DNA of 61,461 nucleotides, taken from contig CALLOB010000077.1 in assembly GCA_938005315.1 (NCBI GenBank), forward strand, positions 1 through 61,461, read 5' to 3'. A program made the position numbers and the translations under genes. Below the pieces are notes generated by a model. The model saw only the letters and a program-made list of their open reading frames with translations. It was not told the DNA's origin and made no database searches. Positions 53,325-61,461 of the stretch are shown one piece after another (the first letter of the stretch is position 1; each line of letters begins with the position of its first letter). Source of the DNA: an uncultured Phycisphaerae bacterium. GTDB taxonomy: Bacteria > Planctomycetota > Phycisphaerae > UBA1845 > PWPN01.

Positions 53325-54587
53325 ATGCAAGTGCTCATGATGGTGCCCGATTGCCAGATGATCGACCGCCGCGTGCTGCAGCAGGCCCGCACGCTGGTTG
53401 ACGCCGGGCACGAAGTCACGCTGCTGGCGGGCTTCGAGTGCGCCCGGGAGGAGCACTACGCATGTCAGGGCGTCCAGGTGCATCGCTACGTGTACGACTG
53501 GGACGACGAACGGCTCAAACGCCTCCGGGCCCGGCTGCCGGACAACGACCGCCTGCGCATGCTGGTCAACCGGGCCTGGATGGCCGTCGCCCGGCGGTGC
53601 CTGCACGTCGCGCCCTTCGATGAGTTCGTGATCTCGCGCGGCCGGGCCTTTCCCGCCGACGTGGTCCACGTTCACGACCTGCCGCTGCTCAAGCACGGGG
53701 CCATTCTGGCCCGGGAGATGAACGCCCGGCTGGTGTTCGACTCCCACGAGATCTATCACGAGCAGGAAGGCCTGACGCCGCGGCTCCGGCGGCAGCTGCT
53801 CCGCAACGAGCGTCGCTACGTCCCCCGCTGCGACGTGTTCATCACCGTCAACGAGGCCATCGCCGACTACTTCGAGAGGCTCCACGGCCGCCGGCCGATG
53901 GTGCTGCTCAACTGCGCCGACCGCCCGCCGCCGGGTTTCGATGCGACCAGCCGGGCCGACCTGCGGCGCCGTGCCGGCATTCCCGCCGATGCCCGGGTGG
54001 TGCTCTACCAGGGCTGGATCAGCGCGGAACGCAACCTTGCGGCCCTGGTCCAGGCGGCCGCGATCCTGCCCGAGGATGCCTGGCTGGTGATGATCGGTTA
54101 CGGGGCTTACGAGCCCGAACTGAAGCGTCTCGCCGAAAATCAGCCGTGGTCCGGCAAGGTGCGGTTCCTGGGCCGGGTGGAGCCGCAGGAGATGCTGGCC
54201 CTGACCGCCGGGGCGGACCTGGGCGTCATCCCCTACCAGCCCGTGGACCTCAACCACCGCCTCTGCTCGCCCAACAAGTTCTTCGAGTACGTGCAGGCCG
54301 GCGTGCCGGTGCTGGCCGAGGCCCTGCCGTTCTTCGAGGAGATGAAGGTTCGCCGGGGCGTCGTGGAGGTCGGCCGCCTCGGAACGCCCGCGGGCATGGC
54401 CGAGGCGATCCGCGGACTGCTGGCCGACCCGGCGCGGCTGGAGCGCATGCGGGGGGCCTGCCGTCAGGCGGCCGAGGTTTTCAACTGGGAGACCGAGGGA
54501 CGCAAGCTTCTGGCGGCCTACGCGCGGCTCGCGCCGCGCGCCAGCAGGGCCCCTTCGCTGGAACCGGCGGCATGTCGCGAGTGCTGA
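53325..54587 (+). CDS. GT4 glycosyltransferase, first of a tandem pair
   Basis: 420 residues; GAGGA precedes the ATG. A GT-B enzyme: VVHVHDLPLLKHGA, LVFDSHEIYHEQE, VLYQGWISAERNLAALVQAA and YEPELKRLAE are typical of GT4. The C-terminal donor site is weak (LCSPNKFFEYVQAGVPVLAE), as in the subgroup without a clear E-x7-E. The next protein shares the N-terminal pattern (IDRR, HAHDLPALP against VHVHDLPLL) and the SPNKFFEYVQAG/TPNKLYEFIEAG segment, so they are paralogues. The sugar is unknown. Confidence 0.85.
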   Translation: MQVLMMVPDCQMIDRRVLQQARTLVDAGHEVTLLAGFECAREEHYACQGVQVHRYVYDWDDERLKRLRARLPDNDRLRMLVNRAWMAVARRCLHVAPFDEFVISRGRAFPADVVHVHDLPLLKHGAILAREMNARLVFDSHEIYHEQEGLTPRLRRQLLRNERRYVPRCDVFITVNEAIADYFERLHGRRPMVLLNCADRPPPGFDATSRADLRRRAGIPADARVVLYQGWISAERNLAALVQAAAILPEDAWLVMIGYGAYEPELKRLAENQPWSGKVRFLGRVEPQEMLALTAGADLGVIPYQPVDLNHRLCSPNKFFEYVQAGVPVLAEALPFFEEMKVRRGVVEVGRLGTPAGMAEAIRGLLADPARLERMRGACRQAAEVFNWETEGRKLLAAYARLAPRASRAPSLEPAACREC

Positions 54588-55783
54588 TGCTCTCCGAGCA
54601 CGCCGGCTGCATCGATCGGCGCATCGTCGCCGAAGCCAATGCCCTGGCCGAATCGGGCCGCGCGGTGACGTTGCTCAGCGTGCCGGCCGAGATCCCCGGG
54701 GACTGCCTGGACCCGCGCGTGCGGGTCATCATGCCCCCGGCCGGGCACGCCCGAGGGCCTGCCGCACGGCTGAGGGACAAGTTGCGTCGGCTCGCGCCGG
54801 GCCTCCACGAGTCCCTCCGATCGCTATGCTTCGGCCTGGGGCTTGGGCCGATCGATCGACTGACGGGTTTCTTCCTGGCCAACGCCCCGACCGAGGTTTT
54901 CCACGTCGTCCACGCCCATGACCTGCCGGCGTTGCCGGCGGCCCTGGCCCTGAAGGAACGTCTGCCGGGCGCCCGCGTGATCTTCGACGCCCACGAGCTG
55001 TTTCCTTTCCAGTTCACCGACGCCCGACTGGAGCGCTACTGGAGCCGGATCGAAAACGCCTGCATTCGTCGCGCCGACGCGGTCGTCACCGTCAACGACG
55101 CCCTGGCCGGGGAACTGGCCGGGCGTTACGGCCTGCCGACCCCGACGGTGGTGCACAACAGTTACGGCGTGGGAGCCTGTCCGCCGCCGTTGTCCCCCGA
55201 GGCTTTCGCCGCCCACTTCGGGGCCGGTGACCGGGCGTTCACGGTGCTCTACCAGGGCAACTTGTCTCCGGGCCGCAACCTGGAGAACCTCGTGCGGGCG
55301 TTCGGACGCCTCGACGACGATACCCGCCTGTTCCTGCTGGGCGACGGCCCACTGGAACCGGCGCTGCGAACCCTGGCCGGGCGCGAGGGCGGCGGGCGCG
55401 TGTTCTTCGGGCGGCGCGTCCCTCAGGCCGTGCTGCTGGCCTACACGGCCTGCGCCGACCTGGGCATCATCCCCTACCTTCCCGCCGCGTGCCTCAACAC
55501 CCGCCTGTGCACGCCCAACAAGCTCTACGAGTTCATCGAGGCCGGCGTACCGATCTGCGCCAGCGATCTGCCGGAGCTGCGCCGGATCGTCACCACGCAC
55601 CGGATCGGCGACGTGTTCTGCATGGATACGCCCCAAGGCATCGCCTCGGCGGTGGCCTCCTGCCGCCGGTGGATCGGACAGGGCGGGTTCGACGCCGCTT
55701 GTCGCCGGGAAGCCCGTGCGTATTATGCGTGGTCCGGCCAGGCGCGGCGCCTGCTGGACCTCTACGAACGGCTGGGAGTCTGA
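54572..55783 (+). CDS. GT4 glycosyltransferase, second of a tandem pair
   Basis: 403 residues from the ATG at 54572, 16 bases inside the previous gene. VVHAHDLPALPAALALKERLP, VIFDAHELFPFQF and VLYQGNLSPGRNLENLVRAF mirror the preceding protein. TPNKLYEFIEAGVPICAS is the donor-site segment. It probably arose by tandem duplication and then diverged. The asnB-like gene follows after 3 bases. Confidence 0.85.
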   Translation: MSRVLMLSEHAGCIDRRIVAEANALAESGRAVTLLSVPAEIPGDCLDPRVRVIMPPAGHARGPAARLRDKLRRLAPGLHESLRSLCFGLGLGPIDRLTGFFLANAPTEVFHVVHAHDLPALPAALALKERLPGARVIFDAHELFPFQFTDARLERYWSRIENACIRRADAVVTVNDALAGELAGRYGLPTPTVVHNSYGVGACPPPLSPEAFAAHFGAGDRAFTVLYQGNLSPGRNLENLVRAFGRLDDDTRLFLLGDGPLEPALRTLAGREGGGRVFFGRRVPQAVLLAYTACADLGIIPYLPAACLNTRLCTPNKLYEFIEAGVPICASDLPELRRIVTTHRIGDVFCMDTPQGIASAVASCRRWIGQGGFDAACRREARAYYAWSGQARRLLDLYERLGV

Positions 55784-55786
55784 CGC

Positions 55787-57685
55787 ATGTGCGGAATCGC
55801 AGGAATCGTCGGTGACGCCGGCCCCGCCGGGCCGGAGCCGGTCCTGCGGACGATGATGCAGACCATGGCCCACCGCGGCCCCGACGACGAGGGTCTGTGG
55901 CTGGATCCGGCCGGCGGCTGCGGTCTGGGCCACAAGCGCCTGGCGATCATCGACCCCGAGAACGGCCGCCAGCCGATGAGCAATGAGGACGGCTCGGTCC
56001 GGATCACGTTCAACGGCTGCATCTACAACTACCAGGACATCCAGCGGACGCTGCGCGAGCGCGGCCACCGCTTCGCCACCCACTGCGACACCGAGGTCAT
56101 CGTCCACGCCTACGAGGAATGGGGTCCGCGGTGCGTCGAGCGGTTCAACGGCATGTGGGCCTTCGCGATCTGGGACGCCCGCCGCCGCGAGCTGTTCGCC
56201 TCGCGCGACCGGATCGGCGTCAAGCCCTTCTATTACGTGCTGCGCGACGGCACGCTGACCTTCGCCTCGGAGATCAAGGCCCTGATCGCCGCGGGGGCCG
56301 TCGAGCCCCGCGTCGACGCCGACGGCCTCCGCCAGTACCTGACCTTCCAGTACTGCCTCGACGAGCGCACGCTGTTCGATGGCGTTCGCAACCTGCCGCC
56401 GGGCCACAACCTTCTCCTGCGGCCCGGCGAGGCTCCGCGGCTGAGCTGTTTCTGGGACCTGGAGTTCCACATCGAGACCGGCCGCGACGAGGAGTGGTTC
56501 GTCGATCGCCTCTCGCGGCTGCTGGAGGACGCCGTCCGCCTGCGGCTGCGGTCGGATGTGCCCCTGGGTACCCACCTGTCCGGCGGACTGGACTCCTCCA
56601 CCGTGGCGGCGCTGGCCCGGCTGCTGCTGGGCGACGCCCCGCTGAAGACCTTCACCGGCGCCTTCCGCGACGGCCCGGCGTTCGACGAAACCCGTTACGC
56701 CCGGATCGCCTCCTCCGCCGCCGGCACCGACTATCACGAGATCTACCTGGGCGCGCCCGAGTTCGCGGACTCCATCGAGCGGATCATCTGGCACATGGAC
56801 CAGCCGGCCGCCGGACCGGGCGTCTTCCCGCAGTTCTTCGTGTCGAAACTCGCCGCCCGCCACGTCAAGGTGGTTCTCGGCGGGCAGGGCGGCGACGAGA
56901 TCTTCATCGGCTACGCCCGGTACCTGATCGCCTACCTGGAGGAGTGCCTGCGCGGCGCGATCGAGAACACCGCCCATCGCGGCAGCTACGTGGCCACGCT
57001 GGAAACCATCGTGCCCAGCCTCCCGACGCTGGAGGCCTACGTGCCGATGCTCAAGACCTTCTGGAGCGACGGCCTGTTCGATCCGCCGGCCCGCCGCTAC
57101 TTCGCGCTGATGAACCGCTTCGCCGACAGCCGGGCGATGCTCAGCGGGGATCTGAAATTCGACATGGAGCAGACGTTCGAGGAATTCAAGGGGGTCTATG
57201 AGACCCCCGGCCCGGCGGCGATGATCAACCGCATCCTGCGCTACGACCTCAAGACCCACCTGCAGTCGCTGCTGCAGGTCGAGGACCGCACCAGCATGGC
57301 CTGGGGGCTGGAGTCGCGCGTGCCGCTGCTGGACTACCGCCTGGTCGAGCTGATGGCCTCGGTGCCGCCGGTCATCAAGTTCCGCAACGGCCGGCTCAAG
57401 CACCTCTTCCGCAGGGCGGTACGCAACCTTGTGCCGCCGGAGATCTACAACCGCACCGACAAGATGGGCTTCCCCGTGCCGTTCGCCCAGTGGGCCAGGG
57501 GCGAGCTGCGACCGCTGATCGCCGACGTGCTGCTCGGCAAGACGTGCCGCGAGCGGGGCCTGTTCGACATGCAGGCCCTGGAGCGCATGATCGAGGCCGC
57601 CGGACCGTTCAGCCGATCGATCTGGGGCGCGCTGTGCCTGGAACTGTGGCACCGGCTGTTCATCGACCGGCGACCGGACGCCTGA
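55787..57685 (+). CDS. asnB: AsnB-type glutamine-dependent amidotransferase (exosortase-locus type)
   Basis: 632 residues. The start MCGIAGIVGD has the N-terminal Cys of the class II glutaminase domain (1-190). The synthetase domain (about 215-600) has the P-loop SGGLDSSTVAALARLL. The length and the neighbouring genes fit the amidotransferases found in exosortase-associated polysaccharide loci, which probably amidate a uronic acid or an aminosugar rather than make free asparagine. Strict asparagine synthesis cannot be excluded. CTGGGAG precedes the ATG. Confidence 0.88.
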   Translation: MCGIAGIVGDAGPAGPEPVLRTMMQTMAHRGPDDEGLWLDPAGGCGLGHKRLAIIDPENGRQPMSNEDGSVRITFNGCIYNYQDIQRTLRERGHRFATHCDTEVIVHAYEEWGPRCVERFNGMWAFAIWDARRRELFASRDRIGVKPFYYVLRDGTLTFASEIKALIAAGAVEPRVDADGLRQYLTFQYCLDERTLFDGVRNLPPGHNLLLRPGEAPRLSCFWDLEFHIETGRDEEWFVDRLSRLLEDAVRLRLRSDVPLGTHLSGGLDSSTVAALARLLLGDAPLKTFTGAFRDGPAFDETRYARIASSAAGTDYHEIYLGAPEFADSIERIIWHMDQPAAGPGVFPQFFVSKLAARHVKVVLGGQGGDEIFIGYARYLIAYLEECLRGAIENTAHRGSYVATLETIVPSLPTLEAYVPMLKTFWSDGLFDPPARRYFALMNRFADSRAMLSGDLKFDMEQTFEEFKGVYETPGPAAMINRILRYDLKTHLQSLLQVEDRTSMAWGLESRVPLLDYRLVELMASVPPVIKFRNGRLKHLFRRAVRNLVPPEIYNRTDKMGFPVPFAQWARGELRPLIADVLLGKTCRERGLFDMQALERMIEAAGPFSRSIWGALCLELWHRLFIDRRPDA

Positions 57686-57730
57686 GAACCGGCCGTTCGC
57701 TTCGTCCGGCCGATGCGGCGCGCCCACCGC

Positions 57731-60034
57731 TCATTCGCCTCGGTCCGCGAGTACCGCCAGATAGAGTTCCTGCGTCAGCGTCATCATCCGCTCGATGGAG
57801 AACTGCACCAGCACGTGCTGGCGGGCCCGCCGCCCCATCTCCTCGCGACGCCGCGGGTCGGCGACCAGCGCGGCCAGGGCCTCGGCCAGGGCCTGCGGAT
57901 CCGACGGCGGCACCACCAGCCCGTGCAGACCGTTGACCACGATGTCGCGATTGCCCGGCACGTTCGACACCACCGCCGGCAGCCCGCAGAGCATGGCTTC
58001 CATCAGCACGTAAGGCGCCCCCTCCCAAAGCGACGGCAGCACGAATACGTCCATCGCCGCGTACGCCGCCCGGAGGTCGTCCACATAACCGCCCAGCCGC
58101 GCGCGGCCGGCAGCACCGGCCGCCCCGGCCAGACGGGCCAGGCGGTCCCGCAGCTCCCCGTCGCCCCAGATCACCAGCCGCGCGGAAGGCGCCCGATCCG
58201 CGAGCCGGCGCATGGCTTCAATAAGGCACTCATACCCTTTCGCCGGCGTCAAGCGCCCGACCGAACCGATCAGCACCTCCGATTCGCCGATGGCGAACCG
58301 CCGCCGGGCCGCGGCCCGCTCCTCCCCGGAAGGCAACGGCCAGTCCGCGGCATCCACGCCGTTGGGGATCACCACCAGGCGGTTCTCCGGGAGGCCTCGG
58401 GCCCGCGCCGCCTCGCGCTCCCCCTCGGAAACACACACGATGCGGTCCGTCAGCCCGGCCAGCAGCCGCTCGGCCAGGGCGTAGACTGGCCGCATCGGGG
58501 TGTGCATCTGAAAGGAAAAACCGTTGGCGGTGTAAACCACCGGTATCCCCAGACGCGCGCCGGCCAGCCGGGCGACCAGCCCCCCCTTGCTGGAGTGGCC
58601 GTGGAGCAGATCGATGCCGTCCTCGCGGCACAGCCGCGCCACGCGCAGCGCGGCCGGCAGGTCGGCCGGCGAGGGCCGACGACGCATCCGCAATACGCGC
58701 AGCGGCACGCCCGCGGCCGGCAGAGACGCGTATTCCTCCACCCGGGCATCCGGACGGTCCAGCGACGCATAGACCACCGGCGCAAAGCGCGTCCGATCCA
58801 GGTGCCGCACCAGGTCCAGCACGTGGCGGCCCACGCCCGCGCCGGTCGCCTCCACGACATAGCCGATGCGAATCAGCCGGCCGCCGTGCGTCGTTCCCGT
58901 CCGGGCGCGTGCCTGGCCACCCGAGACCGGACGCCCCTCGGCCACCTCGCCGAGCACCTGCCACGTCAGATCGGCCGCCCGCTCCCAGGTGTACGCGGCG
59001 GCGCGCGACAGGCCCGCGGCCTGCAGACGCGCCCGCAGGGGCTCATCGGTCAGCAGTCGCTCCAGGCCGTCGGCCAGAGCCTGGGAATCATGCGGATCGA
59101 TCAGCAGCGCCGCCTCGCCCGCCGTTTCCGGCATGGCCGTGCGGTCGGAAGTCAGCACCGGCGTCCCGCAGGCCATGGCCTCCAGCAGCGGCAGGCCGAA
59201 GCCTTCGTAGAGCGAGGGGTAAGCGAACGCCCTTGCGCCGGCATACAGTGCCGGAAGATCCTCGTCCGGCACCGTCCCGAGGTGCCGCACGTTCGCCGGC
59301 AGCGTCGGCGACCCGGGCGAATCGGAAAACGCCAGCCCCGAAGGACCGGCGATGATCAACTCGACATCGCCGGCTCTGCGGCCCAGCAACTCCCAGGCCC
59401 GTAACAGCGTCGCATGGTTTTTGCGGCTGGAGGACGCCCCCAGCGCGAAGACGTACGGCCGATCGAGTCGGTGGCGCGCCCGCACGGCCTCGATCCGCTC
59501 CCGGGGCGGCGCCGCGAAGGTTGAATCGACCCCCAGCGGAATCACGCTGATCCGGTCGGGATCGACGCCCAGCAACCGGATGATGCGACCGCGGGAGAAC
59601 TCCGAAACGGTGATGATCCGCGCGACCCGCCGGGCCAGCCGGGGCAGCAGCCGGCGGTAGAACGCCACGAACCGGCGGCTGTACCACGCGGGGTGCTCCA
59701 GCATCGCCAGATCGTGAATGGTCAATACCTGCTTGCGGACTCGCAGCGGCCCTGAGCCGCCGGGCGACCACAGCACGCCGGCGTCGCGCGTCCGCGACGG
59801 CAGGATCAGCTGCTCCCACGCGTGGCCGCGCAGTCTCCGGCCGAGCAGCCGTCCTCCGGCCGTCTCGATGGGTTGAACGGCCGACAGAGCCCGGTATTCC
59901 GCCCGCGCCGGCTCCGGCGAAAACAGCACCACCCCGCGGGCCGGAAGCCGCCGGCAGATCTCCAGCGCGTAGCGCTGCACGCCGGTCAGCGGCTGGGTCA
60001 CGAACCTCGCGTTGATGCAGATCCGCCCGGACAT
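57731..60034 (-). CDS. Two fused GT4 glycosyltransferases
   Basis: 767 residues in one frame, starting at the ATG 60032-60034. The first GT4 (about 1-375) opens MSGRICINARFVTQPLTGVQ, with AYPSLYEGFGLPLLEAMACG as donor site. After a short linker (VSGGQARARTGTTHGG) the second GT4 (about 387-767) opens IRIGYVVEATGAGVGRHVLD, with VLPSLWEGAPYVLMEAMLCG. Each has its own E-x7-E pair, so both may be active. A fusion suggests two sequential transfers without release of the intermediate. The gene is convergent with asnB. Confidence 0.88.
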   Translation of the reverse strand: MSGRICINARFVTQPLTGVQRYALEICRRLPARGVVLFSPEPARAEYRALSAVQPIETAGGRLLGRRLRGHAWEQLILPSRTRDAGVLWSPGGSGPLRVRKQVLTIHDLAMLEHPAWYSRRFVAFYRRLLPRLARRVARIITVSEFSRGRIIRLLGVDPDRISVIPLGVDSTFAAPPRERIEAVRARHRLDRPYVFALGASSSRKNHATLLRAWELLGRRAGDVELIIAGPSGLAFSDSPGSPTLPANVRHLGTVPDEDLPALYAGARAFAYPSLYEGFGLPLLEAMACGTPVLTSDRTAMPETAGEAALLIDPHDSQALADGLERLLTDEPLRARLQAAGLSRAAAYTWERAADLTWQVLGEVAEGRPVSGGQARARTGTTHGGRLIRIGYVVEATGAGVGRHVLDLVRHLDRTRFAPVVYASLDRPDARVEEYASLPAAGVPLRVLRMRRRPSPADLPAALRVARLCREDGIDLLHGHSSKGGLVARLAGARLGIPVVYTANGFSFQMHTPMRPVYALAERLLAGLTDRIVCVSEGEREAARARGLPENRLVVIPNGVDAADWPLPSGEERAAARRRFAIGESEVLIGSVGRLTPAKGYECLIEAMRRLADRAPSARLVIWGDGELRDRLARLAGAAGAAGRARLGGYVDDLRAAYAAMDVFVLPSLWEGAPYVLMEAMLCGLPAVVSNVPGNRDIVVNGLHGLVVPPSDPQALAEALAALVADPRRREEMGRRARQHVLVQFSIERMMTLTQELYLAVLADRGE

Positions 60035-60088
60035 GGGCTCAGGCCCGCCCCCGCGCCGGCCGCTCGTAAACCTCGGTGTCGATCGCCA

Positions 60089-61198
60089 TCATCCGCACCC
60101 GCCCTCCCCCGCCAGCGTCGCGGCCAGCTCCTCCCAGCTCCGGATGCCGCGGCGATCGATTCGCGTCCGGTCGAAGGCCGCGGCGGACCGCAGCGCCGCC
60201 ACGATGCCGCCGGAATCGCCGGGACGGTAGTAGAACATATGTTCGCGTCCGCAGCACAGGAACTCCGGTGCGACGATCGGCAGCCGGCACCAGGTGTATT
60301 GCAGCACCTTGAGACTGTCGGTGAAGCACTCGGCGCCCGGGGAGTACGCCAGCGTATGCAGCCCGATGTCGGCGTGCAGAAGGAAAGGCACCGTCTCGGC
60401 AAACGGTATCTCGCCGTGGACGACCACGTTGCCTCGGCGCGGCAGTCCGGTGATCGGGCCGATGATGTGGAAGGCCCAATCCGGCATCCGTGTCGAGGCC
60501 CGATCAAGAAAATCGCGGTCGAACATCGCATTGCCCACGAACAGGCAGCGCGGCCGCGGACCCGGCCCGTAAGGGTCCTCGTGCGGGCGGTCGAAGACCT
60601 CCCGGGCGATGCCGTGGTGGTGCAGGGCGGCGTTGGGCAGCCGGCCGAACCGCTCGAGCAGCGCCCGGCTGGGCACGCTGATCAGGTCGAACGCCCCGGC
60701 CAGCCGTTCCTCGGCGTCCAGCACCGCCGGATGGTTGCGCAACACCCGCATGTCGTCGGAGACCCGGTACACGCAGCGGGCCCGGGGGTTCAGCCGCCGC
60801 ACCCGGGGAAGAAGCATCATGCCCGGCGTGCTCTCGAAGATGACCAGGTCGGCCTGCCGCACCCACGGCTCGGCCTCTCCCAGCGGCAGTTCGCCGTAAC
60901 GGGAGAAAAGGCCGGCGGTCAGCCGGTTCAACAGCCCCAGCCGCAGGTTGGCCGGATGCCAGGCCGTGTACCAGACGAAACTCCACAGACCCGGACGCTC
61001 GACCCGCAGCCGCCCGACCTCCCCGGGCGACAGGCAGACCAGCCGCCGGTCCCGTCGCAGCCGCGACAGTCGGCTGATCGAGGCGGTGACAAAGAGCACT
61101 TCCCAGCCAAGCCGCACATAGGCCTCGGCCAGCCAGTGGAAGCCCGCCCGCCGCGGTGACCGGAGGTGGTGACCGCTGATCAGAACCACCCGTTTCAT
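60089..61198 (-). CDS. GumK-like glycosyltransferase
   Basis: 369 residues from the ATG at 61196-61198. The start (KRVVLISGHHLRSPRRAGFH) with WLAEAYVRLGWEVLFVTASI and SRLSRLRRD is reminiscent of the GumK family, which adds glucuronate during xanthan assembly. A GT-B C-terminal half follows (PRCLFVGNAMFDRDFL; VVVHGEIPFAETVPFLL; DSLKVLQYTWCRLPIVAPEF). The upstream open frame to 61294 has no such similarity. It is 54 bp upstream of the GT4-GT4 gene on the same strand, so the two are co-transcribed. The donor sugar is inferred only. Confidence 0.65.
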   Translation of the reverse strand: MKRVVLISGHHLRSPRRAGFHWLAEAYVRLGWEVLFVTASISRLSRLRRDRRLVCLSPGEVGRLRVERPGLWSFVWYTAWHPANLRLGLLNRLTAGLFSRYGELPLGEAEPWVRQADLVIFESTPGMMLLPRVRRLNPRARCVYRVSDDMRVLRNHPAVLDAEERLAGAFDLISVPSRALLERFGRLPNAALHHHGIAREVFDRPHEDPYGPGPRPRCLFVGNAMFDRDFLDRASTRMPDWAFHIIGPITGLPRRGNVVVHGEIPFAETVPFLLHADIGLHTLAYSPGAECFTDSLKVLQYTWCRLPIVAPEFLCCGREHMFYYRPGDSGGIVAALRSAAAFDRTRIDRRGIRSWEELAATLAGEGGCG

Positions 61199-61246
61199 GC
61201 CTGCTTCTCGACCGCCGCGCGCCGCAGGTGAGGGACTGCGGGACAG

Positions 61247-61453
61247 ACGCGATGCGTCCGCCCCGATGCGGCGCCGACCGGTCTTGTACGGCATCGCCCC
61301 TGGGGGTTCAACAAGTGTACGCCGTGCCCGGATCCGCCGGCTGCCGGAGACGCATTGCCTCCGTTGTCTCGGCCCCGACGGAGCGGGGCCCTCCAGGAGG
61401 CACGCGATGCGTCGCGCGGCGGTTTGCGGGCCCCGGAGGGACGCGCTCCGTCG
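61247..61453. repeat. Repeat-rich segment with inverted and direct repeats at the right edge
   Basis: A near-perfect inverted repeat has arms at 61376-61394 and 61435-61453 (17 of 19 bases match). ACGCGATGCGTC occurs at 61247-61258 and again at 61402-61413. The segment contains no gene and may be a REP-like dispersed element cut by the window edge, or upstream regulatory DNA. Confidence 0.45.
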
Positions 61454-61461
61454 CGTCCGGG

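Noticed and set aside
51692..57685. A lasso-peptide-like pair: transglutaminase-like protein and asparagine-synthetase-like protein
   Set aside because: Lasso loci have a small precursor peptide, a short protease and a PqqD-like recognition protein; none is here. The transglutaminase-like protein is a large lipoprotein, and the amidotransferase keeps its Cys2 glutaminase domain.
60039..60088. A small peptide between the two minus-strand glycosyltransferases
   Set aside because: An open frame of about 16 codons exists, but no ribosome-binding site or conservation evidence is available.

Overview
The window is GC-rich (about two thirds by eye) and reads as a chromosomal segment of a member of the Planctomycetota, probably Phycisphaerae or a close relative. 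This is inferred from a secreted protein with Planctomycete-style dockerin repeats, a pseudopilin, a Tat-type aldo/keto reductase, an exosortase within a polysaccharide locus, and a DUF4861/KduI/TRAP uronate operon. I see no rRNA, tRNA, CRISPR array, prophage or transposase.

Layout. (1) 1-4.4 kb: a pseudopilin cut by the left edge, a papain-fold (NlpC/CHAP-like) exported protein, an aldo/keto reductase and a dockerin-tailed exported protein. (2) 4.7-14.8 kb: an ion and stress island. A NhaR-like LysR regulator is divergent from a ribosome hibernation factor, a site-2 protease with CBS domains, a small zinc-ribbon protein, a CaxA-type Na+/Ca2+ exchanger and a complete seven-gene Mrp Na+/H+ antiporter (mrpABCDEFG). 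(3) 14.9-21.5 kb: a stand-alone receiver, a PhnP-like metallo-beta-lactamase, a DUF362 protein, a hybrid histidine kinase and a purple-acid-phosphatase-like protein. (4) 21.8-28.9 kb: an ATP-grasp/HAD pair, then a Wza-like exporter, an exosortase and a Wzc-like tyrosine autokinase, the last two with overlapping start and stop. (5) 28.9-32 kb: a lipoprotein amidase, prfB with its programmed frameshift, and an unknown exported protein. (6) 32.2-41.1 kb: a MetE-core protein, then a divergent uronate-catabolism island: GH105 and an RraA-like aldolase on one strand; DUF4861, KduI, TRAP DctPQM and KduD on the other. (7) 41.2-61.2 kb: a large surface-glycan cluster with a GT2, a Wzt-type ABC ATPase, a formyltransferase, a polysaccharide deacetylase, a methyltransferase/coiled-coil/GT4 fusion, a radical SAM enzyme with a coiled-coil tail, a transglutaminase-like lipoprotein, several GT4 enzymes including a GT4-GT4 fusion, an AsnB-type amidotransferase and a GumK-like transferase.

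Regions 4 and 7 are probably two parts of one exosortase-associated exopolysaccharide system, separated by housekeeping and uronate genes. Region 4 gives the outer-membrane exporter, kinase and exosortase; region 7 gives the sugar transferases and the amide, formyl and deacetyl modifications. The least familiar feature is a coiled-coil cassette shared by two adjacent and otherwise unrelated enzymes (about 48.5 and 51.4 kb), beside a Wzt-type ATPase with no permease in view. This recalls, without proving, the WbdD/Wzt chain-length-ruler logic of some O-antigens. The main regulatory site is at 35.24-35.34 kb, where two back-to-back promoters share a palindromic -35 region between the two arms of the uronate regulon.
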